41,428 nt of DNA from Bradyrhizobiaceae bacterium. GTDB lineage: Bacteria; Pseudomonadota; Alphaproteobacteria; Rhizobiales; Xanthobacteraceae. Position 1 is the stretch's first letter. Each line of letters begins with the position of its first letter. The position numbers were made by a program, and so were the translations under genes. The notes below the pieces were generated by a model. It did not search any database and was not told where the DNA came from. It worked only from the letters and a program-made list of their open reading frames with translations. Positions 36,853 to 41,428 of this stretch are shown here, in pieces. The stretch lies in the NCBI GenBank assembly GCA_947481685.1, contig CANKHA010000021.1, positions 1 to 41,428 on the forward strand, read 5' to 3'.

Positions 36853-37157
36853 TGGCTCCCCCTCGTCGCAAGCGACCGGCGAATCTTAGCCAAATGGCGC
36901 GCGCAGCGACAGGGTGTCACAACCTTTCGAAGGTTAACGGCGGTTCATCCGAATGTTGCGTGGATGGCAGGCAAAGCGCCATGCAATTGCGCGTTTGGTG
37001 CATCAGATAGAGCAATTATGTGTGCTCCATGATCGACGCGCATGAGGCTCATCTTGCATTGTGTGAAGTCAGCCAGCGCGAATCCTGCTACATATAATGC
37101 AACAACAATAAGAAAATTCGGAAACGCTCATGGATCACAACGAAGGAGTTGCTGACC
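36853..37157. other. Intergenic region before the two tiny genes
   Basis: It holds the divergent promoters of the DUF3592 gene and of the small genes at 37158 and 37400. The half nearer 37158 is more AT-rich (ACATATAATGCAACAACAATAAG near 37089). No RNA gene or regulatory motif was recognised. Confidence 0.4.
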
Positions 37158-37340
37158 ATGGCCCCGAACCTGCTGCTTTTCGCATTCAATCCCAATTTCT
37201 CAGGTCTCGCGCCGAAATCCGCAAAATCCTCGCGGCTGCATCGGCTTTACGATTTCATCGTCGAGACACAGACCCGTCGCGCTGAGCGCGAAGTCGCGCG
37301 CTATCTGGAGCGAACCCGGAAGGATCCGGCTCGCACCTGA
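37158..37340 (+). CDS. Small conserved hypothetical protein (60 aa)
   Basis: The frame begins MAPNLLLFAFNPNF with GAAGGAG nine bases upstream. Codon third positions are GC-rich in this frame. The C-terminal half (LHRLYDFIVETQTRRAEREVARYLERTR) is a basic amphipathic helix. A competing 51-codon frame from 37130 is rejected on codon use. It is followed 59 bases later by another tiny gene and a shared terminator. It recalls short DUF1127-like proteins of related genomes but does not match clearly. Function unknown. Confidence 0.65.
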   Translation: MAPNLLLFAFNPNFSGLAPKSAKSSRLHRLYDFIVETQTRRAEREVARYLERTRKDPART

Positions 37341-37399
37341 CGCACACACATCCGGCGCGCGCCGCACGGGCGCCGCGCATTTTCAGAGGGAATTCACGC

Positions 37400-37543
37400 A
37401 TGATTGCTGTTTTGATCTACATCATCGATGCCATCCGCCGCACGCTCAGCAAGCTCGTCTACGCGCTGACCATCATTGTTCAGACCTACAACGAGGCGCA
37501 GGACCTGCGCCGCTCGCTGAGCCGCCGCTCGATGGAAGACTAA
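37400..37543 (+). CDS. Tiny hypothetical protein (47 aa), hydrophobic N-terminus
   Basis: The frame begins at ATG 37400 with AGAGGG nine bases upstream and ends TAA at 37543, directly before a strong terminator. The product starts MIAVLIYIIDAIRRTLSKLV and continues YALTIIVQTYNEAQDLRRSLSRR. A hydrophobic/amphipathic first half and an Arg-rich tail suggest membrane association. The tail (EAQDLRRSLSRR) resembles that of other tiny proteins seen in Bradyrhizobium-type genomes. It forms a two-gene unit with 37158. Confidence 0.65.
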   Translation: MIAVLIYIIDAIRRTLSKLVYALTIIVQTYNEAQDLRRSLSRRSMED

Positions 37544-37558
37544 AACCAACGAAAAACA

Positions 37559-37598
37559 AAAGGCCGGCGGCGCGTCATAACGCTCCGCCGGCCTTTTT
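37559..37598 (+). terminator. Strong rho-independent terminator
   Basis: AAAGGCCGGCGG (37559-37570) pairs perfectly with CCGCCGGCCTTT (37585-37596) over 12 bases with a 14-base loop, ending in TTTTT. It closes the unit of the two tiny genes, and may act in both directions for the convergent gene at 37615-38022. Confidence 0.92.
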
Positions 37599-37614
37599 AT
37601 GTGCGCTTCGCAAG

Positions 37615-38022
37615 TCAGATTGCGTAGCCCTCAGGGTCTATCAGGGCATATTGCGTCATCGCCGGAACGCGCGACCAGTGCCGGCCGTCGTAAGCCGCCA
37701 CCACACTGATGCGGACGATCTGGACCATCTTGCCCTGCACGGCTTTGATATCGATCATCTTGTCCGACATAAAGGCGACAGCCGCCACGCCGCAAGCGCG
37801 CGGATCCCTGGCCTCGATGTTTACGGCCTTGACGGCACGCGGGACTTCCGCCCCGTCCATGCGCAACCCGACCAGGCGATGCATCTGTTCCGATGTATTG
37901 CAAACAATTCCGATGCCAATGGATAGACCGCTGTCTTCGTTCGGAGCGGCGCTGACTGTTGCGGGAGCTGCGCTTCCCAGCAAAAATGTTGCCGCTGTCA
38001 TTGCGGCCCACACATAACGCAT
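37615..38022 (-). CDS. Exported hypothetical protein (135 aa)
   Basis: The product has a signal peptide (to VSAA, about residue 25) and a mature part with two cysteines (IVCNTSEQMHR and PRACGVAAVAFM) that could form a disulphide, then VQIVRISVVAAYDGRHWSRVP. It is expected in the periplasm. A good ribosome site (TGGAGG) precedes the ATG. I recognise no family. Third positions are GC-rich, supporting a real gene. Function unknown. Confidence 0.75.
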   Translation of the reverse strand: MRYVWAAMTAATFLLGSAAPATVSAAPNEDSGLSIGIGIVCNTSEQMHRLVGLRMDGAEVPRAVKAVNIEARDPRACGVAAVAFMSDKMIDIKAVQGKMVQIVRISVVAAYDGRHWSRVPAMTQYALIDPEGYAI

Positions 38023-38185
38023 CGTTGCCTCCAGAATCCGTGTTCGTCACAGGGGAAAACACACGAAGCGCCGTGGAGTTCACGAATGCACACGGTATCG
38101 TGACCGCGCGGATCTAAGCGGCTGAAGCCGAAAGCTTCCGGCTTGCGCTCGTATCGATCGCGACAACAAACACCTGGGGGAAAGC

Positions 38186-38584
38186 ATGCGCGCGTTATCG
38201 GTGGAATTACGCTACCTGATCTACGTCACGGTCCTGATGGGCTTGATGTGGGTGCCTTATATCGTGGCGCATATCGCCACGGTGGGCCCGGTGCTCGGGC
38301 TCGGCTTTCCCGACAAACAGGACATGCCGGGCTGGGCTGCCCGGCTGAAGCGGGCGCATTACAATCTGGTCGAAAACCTGCCGCTGTTCGCGGTCGTAGC
38401 GATCGTGGGGGAATTTCGCGGCATCCACACGGCCACCACCGCCGCCTGCGCCATGGTGTTCTTCTGGGCGCGCGTGGCGCACCCCATCGCCATGATGTCC
38501 AGTGTCTGGGGCGCCCGAACCGCGACCTTCACGGCCGGATGGATCGCGGCTGTTGTCTATCTTGTCACGGTGCTGGTGGCCTGA
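38186..38584 (+). CDS. MAPEG-family membrane protein
   Basis: The 132-residue protein has four membrane helices and MAPEG features: LKRAHYNLVENLPLFAVVAI (the typical R-A-x-x-N-x-x-E-N in the glutathione/active region), FWARVAHPIAMM and GARTATFTAGW. MAPEG members are glutathione-dependent transferases or leukotriene/prostaglandin-type enzymes; the bacterial ones are uncharacterised. GGGGGAAAG precedes the start. No partner gene is next to it. Confidence 0.9.
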   Translation: MRALSVELRYLIYVTVLMGLMWVPYIVAHIATVGPVLGLGFPDKQDMPGWAARLKRAHYNLVENLPLFAVVAIVGEFRGIHTATTAACAMVFFWARVAHPIAMMSSVWGARTATFTAGWIAAVVYLVTVLVA

Positions 38585-38585
38585 G

Positions 38586-38647
38586 GCCTTTGCGCCGGAG
38601 CGGCAAAGGCGCAAAATAGCGCCTGCGCCAGATTCGACGGCGCAGGC
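38586..38647. repeat. Two perfect hairpins between the MAPEG gene and the lysine-rich gene
   Basis: GCCTTTGC (38586-38593) pairs with GCAAAGGC (38603-38610), and GCCTGCGCC (38621-38629) pairs with GGCGCAGGC (38639-38647). The first may end the MAPEG transcript although no T-run follows. The second lies just before the ribosome site of the lysine-rich gene and could affect its translation. Confidence 0.6.
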
Positions 38648-38669
38648 ATCAGCTCAGAGGATGGACGAC

Positions 38670-38783
38670 ATGGCCAAGGGTCAAATGAAGCAGCCGAAGG
38701 AAAAGAAGAAGCCGAAAGCGGAAGGCGAGAAGAAGAAGGGTTCGTCCGCTTACTCACAGACTTACCAAACCGGCAAGAAGTAG
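38670..38783 (+). CDS. Tiny lysine-rich protein (37 aa)
   Basis: The frame MAKGQMKQPKEKKKPKAEGEK continues to GSSAYSQTYQTGKK. It is strongly basic and probably disordered. I recognise very similar short MAKGQ-KEKKKPK proteins in Hyphomicrobiales, function unknown. The start at 38670 is preferred over an in-frame ATG three codons earlier because AGAGG lies nine bases upstream of it. Confidence 0.75.
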   Translation: MAKGQMKQPKEKKKPKAEGEKKKGSSAYSQTYQTGKK

Positions 38784-38803
38784 ACGGGCCGGGTTCGGGA
38801 AGA

Positions 38804-38824
38804 GCGGCGGCGCAAAGCCGCCGC
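38804..38824. terminator. GC hairpin between convergent genes
   Basis: GCGGCGGC (38804-38811) pairs with GCCGCCGC (38817-38824), loop of five bases. It lies between the lysine-rich gene and the stop of the gene at 38833 and may act for both, but lacks a T-run. Confidence 0.45.
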
Positions 38825-38832
38825 AGTCCGGG

Positions 38833-39126
38833 TCAGTTCACCGGTTCGGTGCGCGGCAGCGGATAGTCTTCCCGTTCATACAGGCGGCGGATCTCGTCGC
38901 CGGTGTAGCGGACTTCGTCCACTTCCAGATAAGCGCCAAGCAGCAGCGCCTCGGGCATCTGTTCGATGGCAAAACGCACGGCTTCCGCGGCCGTGGCGAA
39001 CCGCCGGTACGTCACCGGACGGCGGACTTTGCGGTTGCGACTCGGAAACAGCTCCGCCGAAGCATTGAAATCGATGTTACGTTCGCGCTGCGGAGCGCGC
39101 ACTTGTTGCGTTGCGACGTCCGTCAT
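38833..39126 (-). CDS. Conserved hypothetical protein (97 aa)
   Basis: The product has a basic N-terminal half ([36 protein letters not shown]) and a compact helical end ([38 protein letters not shown]). I recognise this as a small conserved protein of Nitrobacteraceae without assigned function. AAGGAG lies eight bases before the ATG. No signal peptide. Cytoplasmic. Confidence 0.75.
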   Translation of the reverse strand: MTDVATQQVRAPQRERNIDFNASAELFPSRNRKVRRPVTYRRFATAAEAVRFAIEQMPEALLLGAYLEVDEVRYTGDEIRRLYEREDYPLPRTEPVN

Positions 39127-39235
39127 TAGCCTAACTCCTTACTCGAATGATGATGCCACAGCCGGCCAATGCGGGCCCACGCGGCGTTCTCTCTATATAG
39201 GCACGAAATAGGAGGAAAACGAGGCCGAAGGTATG

Positions 39236-39281
39236 CAAAAAGCGCCCCAAACAGGGCATCGGGATGCTTCTCAAGCATCCC
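39236..39281 (-). terminator. Terminator of the small membrane protein gene
   Basis: On the minus strand a 9-bp stem (GGGATGCTT / AAGCATCCC at 39261-39281) with a three-base loop is followed downstream by GGGGCGCTTTTTGC. It lies ten bases past the stop of the gene at 39292-39450. Confidence 0.6.
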
Positions 39282-39291
39282 TCAGGCTGAT

Positions 39292-39450
39292 TTAGCGGTC
39301 TGCGGGCGCTTCCAGCGGCGGAAGATCGAGATTCACCATCTTTGGACCGGTCCCCTCGCCCCCGTAGATCACGAAAGCCAGGATCGCCAGCACGACCGCC
39401 ACGCCACCCACGACAAACCCAAAGAGTCCATTTCCGCCATTCTCATCCAT
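39292..39450 (-). CDS. Small single-helix membrane protein (52 aa)
   Basis: The product starts MDENGGNGLFGFVVGGVAVVLAIL with a single hydrophobic helix at about residues 10-29 (FVVGGVAVVLAILAFVIYGG) followed by a short polar tail PKMVNLDLPPLEAPADR. It is probably an inner-membrane protein of unknown function. The start at 39450 is chosen because the frame upstream is not conserved-looking. A terminator follows. Confidence 0.65.
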   Translation of the reverse strand: MDENGGNGLFGFVVGGVAVVLAILAFVIYGGEGTGPKMVNLDLPPLEAPADR

Positions 39451-39505
39451 GACGCGATTCCTGTGTTGTGTGGGCCGGCACCCCGCCGGCATTCCCGCGC
39501 AGCGG

Positions 39506-39892
39506 CTAGTTGATCACCTCAACCACCTGCTTGTTCTTCGGATCGACCAACAGCACCTGGTTCGTAACCATCGCATATTGGTATCCCTTCAGCTCCGGCA
39601 TCAGATCGACCAGCGTCTTCGGAATGTCCTGAAGCTCGACGGAGGTCGGCACCACGGCGCCCACGGTGGCGCGGAATGTCTGCGGCGCCGTTTCCTTCTG
39701 CTTCTGGTTGCTGATGCTGGAATAGATCGTCTGCTTCTGCGCAGCGGTGAGCTTGAGATTGGGCACCGCGGCCGGATCGGTGGTCTCGGTCCCCGGATTG
39801 GTCTGCGCCGGCGTCGATTGCGCGGCGGCAGGAATCGCGGCTCCGCCCAGAAGCAGCAGTGCAACGGCCGCGTGGATCAAATGCTTACCCAT
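39506..39892 (-). CDS. DUF1236 exported protein
   Basis: The 128-residue product has a signal peptide (to PAAAQ, about residue 25), a Pro/Thr-rich linker, and a DUF1236-type domain: NLKLTAAQKQTIYSSISNQ, VGAVVPTSVELQDIPKTLV and a C-terminal YAMVTNQVLLVDPKNKQVVEVIN. DUF1236 is common in this group of bacteria, periplasmic and of unknown function. The ATG at 39892 has GGGAGG upstream; a longer upstream reading is not supported. Divergent from the gene at 40050. Confidence 0.85.
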   Translation of the reverse strand: MGKHLIHAAVALLLLGGAAIPAAAQSTPAQTNPGTETTDPAAVPNLKLTAAQKQTIYSSISNQKQKETAPQTFRATVGAVVPTSVELQDIPKTLVDLMPELKGYQYAMVTNQVLLVDPKNKQVVEVIN

Positions 39893-40049
39893 GACGTCCT
39901 CCCGGGAATGGTCGTGGATCAACCGCGAAACCCCGTTTTTGTTGCATCGGCTGCTGCAAAACCTTGCAAAAAATGGAGTTTTTGGGCTGGCGAGCCACGG
40001 AACGGATGCTAATATTATGGTTAATATTTCGTGAATCGAGGGGATTGGC

Positions 40050-40439
40050 ATGATTGCGGAGGCCCTGGTTGGCCTGTCCATGGTGCTGCATACGGCAGTC
40101 GAGCCGTATCCATTCCCGCTTGAGCCCGAAGCGGCACGCACCCAGCTGTCCCAGCAGCAGAAGATGGCCGTGATCCAGCCGCTAATGCGGTCGGCCACCG
40201 ACTGCGTGGTCCGCGCCGTCGCCGCCAGTCCGAAATTCCAGGCCGGCATGGAAACCGCCGACATCAACGAACTGATCGTCGTCTCGATGGAAGACTGCGT
40301 CGGCAACATGCGCACGATGATCGATGCATACGACCGGCTGTTCGGCGAAGGCGCGGGCGAGGCCTTCTTCATGGGCCCCTATCTGGAGTTGCTGCCCAAG
40401 GCGGTCACCCGGCAGGTCAAAGGCAACTTAATCCCATAA
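40050..40439 (+). CDS. Conserved hypothetical protein (129 aa)
   Basis: The product reads MIAEALVGLSMVLHTAVEPYPFPLEPEA, with a short hydrophobic start that could be a weak signal, then a helical domain (QQKMAVIQPLMRSATDCVVRAVAASPKF, SMEDCVGNMRTMIDAYDRLFGE, FMGPYLELLPKAVTRQVKG). Two Cys residues. GAGGGG precedes ATG, and a strong terminator follows two bases after the stop. I recognise no family. Probably a small periplasmic or cytoplasmic helical protein. Confidence 0.75.
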   Translation: MIAEALVGLSMVLHTAVEPYPFPLEPEAARTQLSQQQKMAVIQPLMRSATDCVVRAVAASPKFQAGMETADINELIVVSMEDCVGNMRTMIDAYDRLFGEGAGEAFFMGPYLELLPKAVTRQVKGNLIP

Positions 40440-40441
40440 AA

Positions 40442-40467
40442 AAAATGGCCCCGGTTGGGGCCATTTT
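40442..40467. terminator. Bidirectional rho-independent terminator
   Basis: AAAATGGCCCC (40442-40452) pairs with GGGGCCATTTT (40457-40467) over 11 bases with a four-base loop, flanked by A-run and T-run. It serves the gene ending at 40439 and the convergent gene ending at 40489. Confidence 0.9.
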
Positions 40468-40488
40468 CTTGTCAGCTAACGCCTGCTG

Positions 40489-40719
40489 TTAGTAGCAGCG
40501 GCGGGTCTTGGTCACGACGGTCCTGCCCGCACGGTGAACGCGTGTGGTGACCATGCGACAACGCGGTCCGACAACGACGACCTTCTTCCGGACAGGCGCG
40601 CGATATCCTGGCTCGCCGACACGCACGGTGACCGATTGCGCGCTGGCGGGAGTCGAGATCACCGCAGCGGGCGTCATAAAGGCAGCCGCGGCCACCGCGA
40701 TCAAAATCAATTTTTTCAT
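40489..40719 (-). CDS. Small exported basic protein (76 aa)
   Basis: The product has a signal peptide (MKKLILIAVAAAAFMTPAAV ... SAQ, about residue 28) and a mature part of about 48 residues rich in Arg/Lys/Val: VRVGEPGYRAPVRKKVVVVGPRCRMVTTRVHRAGRTVVTKTRRCY. Two cysteines near the ends could form a disulphide. AGGAGG precedes the ATG. Similar short secreted proteins with GPRCR and TKTRRCY-like ends occur in Bradyrhizobium relatives. Function unknown; likely periplasmic. Confidence 0.75.
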   Translation of the reverse strand: MKKLILIAVAAAAFMTPAAVISTPASAQSVTVRVGEPGYRAPVRKKVVVVGPRCRMVTTRVHRAGRTVVTKTRRCY

Positions 40720-40912
40720 TGCAATTCCTCCTGCAAATTTCTGGGATTACCGGAAGCCGCGCGACGCGGCCCCCCTTGCCAGCCTGACAATGTACCAGCC
40801 TGAAATTGGTTCCGCGTTGCGCGACGTGAACGGGCGCGATTGACCGATTCAAACAGGAAGGGCAGTGTCTCGCGGGATTTATGAATAGCGCTTCATCTCA
40901 GAGGAGAAGCCG

Positions 40913-41206
40913 ATGTTTGATTTCAACGATCTGTTCCAGTGGGAACGTTTCATCACGCCGCAGATCATCAAGATCTTTTACTGGCTGGCGCTCGCCGTTT
41001 CGGTGCTGGTCGGACTCTCCGGAATTTTCTCCGGCCTGGCCTTGCTGTTTGTGAGTCCACTCAGCGGATTTATCGCCATCGTCGTTGCCGTGCTCGGCAT
41101 GATCATGGGCGTGATCTTCGCGCGCATCGCCGCCGAATTCATCCTGATCGTTTTCCGCATCAGCGAACATCTCGGCGCGATCCGCAATCGCGGCGGAGAG
41201 ATGTAA
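40913..41206 (+). CDS. DUF4282 membrane protein
   Basis: The 97-residue protein has two membrane helices (about 22-47 and 51-80) and the DUF4282 pattern: MFDFNDLFQWERFITPQIIKIFYWL at the start, then SGIFSGLALLF and the C-terminal GVIFARIAAEFILIVFRISEHL. Good ribosome site AGAGGAG before ATG. It is an inner-membrane protein of unknown function, widespread in bacteria. A REP-like repeat begins right after it. Confidence 0.9.
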   Translation: MFDFNDLFQWERFITPQIIKIFYWLALAVSVLVGLSGIFSGLALLFVSPLSGFIAIVVAVLGMIMGVIFARIAAEFILIVFRISEHLGAIRNRGGEM

Positions 41207-41209
41207 CAA

Positions 41210-41253
41210 GCGCGACCAGCAAAAGTGGGCACCGGTTTTGCGTCCGGTCGCGC
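41210..41253. repeat. REP-like palindromic repeat beside DUF4282
   Basis: GCGCGACC (41210-41217) pairs with GGTCGCGC (41246-41253), with CAAAA / TTTTG nested inside. Its left half is nearly identical to 29303-29345. Confidence 0.8.
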
Positions 41254-41283
41254 GTAACTAATAATCGCGAAGCGGAATTAGCT

Positions 41284-41428
41284 AGGCTCAGGACCCATTA
41301 AAGTTATTGCGGAACACTTGAACGGTTGATTCAATGGCGGTGCGAGGAGGCATCGCCATGACTGATTTGTTCTTGCTGTCTGAGGCGCAGATGCGCCGGA
41401 TCGAGCCGTTTTTCCCACTGTCTCATGG
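41284..41428 (+). mobile_element. Left end of an IS5-family insertion sequence, cut by the window edge
   Basis: GGCTCAGGACCC at about 41284 looks like the start of the terminal inverted repeat, preceded by CTAG (a possible target duplication). A transposase frame starts about 74 bases inside. Only the left end is present, so the exact boundaries are an inference. Confidence 0.65.
41358..41428 (+). CDS. IS5-family transposase, N-terminal fragment
   Basis: From ATG 41358 the frame reads MTDLFLLSEAQMRRIEPFFP and ends at the window edge after about 24 codons. This opening (LSEAQMRRIEPFFPLSHG) is typical of transposases of the IS5 family, IS427 group. GAGGAGG lies seven bases before the ATG. The catalytic region is outside the window. 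Confidence 0.85.
   Translation, partial: MTDLFLLSEAQMRRIEPFFPLSH

Noticed and set aside
37130-37285. A 51-codon frame beginning MDHNEGVADHGPEP overlapping the tiny gene at 37158.
   Set aside because: Its third codon positions are less GC-rich than the overlapping frame, and the good ribosome site (GAAGGAG) is placed for the frame starting at 37158.
39999-40023. A possible second EcfG promoter (GGAAC, then GGTTA after 15-16 bases) upstream of the gene at 40050.
   Set aside because: The -10 part does not match CGTT and lies in an AT-rich palindrome-like stretch, so the match is too weak to call.
40770-40800. GGAAC followed after 16 bases by CATT on the minus strand, upstream of the gene at 40489-40719.
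   Set aside because: The -10 element differs from CGTT at a conserved base; not called.

Overview
This GC-rich window looks like a chromosomal contig from an alphaproteobacterium of the order Hyphomicrobiales, probably the Nitrobacteraceae (Bradyrhizobium / Afipia / Rhodopseudomonas relatives). The pointers are the gene families (long UvrB, DUF1236, DUF4282, DUF2946-YcnI-CopCD copper genes), a consensus EcfG-type general stress promoter, and two kinds of palindromic intergenic repeat typical of these genomes. Both ends break inside transposase genes (IS1380 family on the left, IS5 family on the right), so the window is probably a draft contig that ended at repeated insertion sequences. No tRNA, rRNA, CRISPR array or prophage was seen.

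Layout. 0-1.3 kb: IS1380 transposase, open at the left edge. 1.5-7.4 kb: glmM, a small stress-promoter gene, an FMN hydroxy-acid dehydrogenase coupled to a DUF427 protein, cyanase behind a short remnant of a nitrate/cyanate transporter gene, an exported DUF5666-like protein and aroE. 7.4-13.3 kb: a ROK-type sugar kinase whose motifs occur in circularly permuted order, an EAL phosphodiesterase, a 153-bp hairpin-rich repeat, an EF-G-like GTPase and a class I aminotransferase. 13.5-17.6 kb: a GT87-like membrane glycosyltransferase carrying an in-frame repeat insertion, a GST, a small membrane protein, a soluble PQQ sugar dehydrogenase and a DUF486 protein. 17.7-21.7 kb: copper genes (a PCuAC chaperone converging on DUF2946-YcnI-CopCD) and an exported protein of unknown function. 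21.8-30.2 kb: an ABC-type binding-protein gene broken by a nonsense codon, a GT-C type membrane protein, an ABC exporter, a DUF4394 protein, a chemoreceptor and an exported protein. 30.3-35.4 kb: a compact operon (DUF2269, SDR fused to DoxX-like helices, DCC thiol-redox protein) converging with nothing on its left and divergent from uvrB. 35.4-41.2 kb: a run of mostly small orphan, exported or membrane proteins with several clear terminators. 41.28 kb to the end: the start of an IS5-family element.

How genes work together. The copper genes form one functional unit for periplasmic copper handling: CopC and YcnI domains with N-terminal histidine sites, CopD for membrane passage, and a PCuAC chaperone that in other bacteria delivers copper to cytochrome oxidase. 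The DUF2269 / SDR-DoxX / DCC genes are packed with gaps of 5 and 8 bases and look like an undescribed membrane redox unit. Cyanase appears to have lost its transporter genes. The rest are mainly single housekeeping genes or orphans.

The most interesting observation is the kinase at 7440-8525: the halves of the ROK fold appear swapped, with the adenosine-binding half first and the DIGGT / GTGLG half last.
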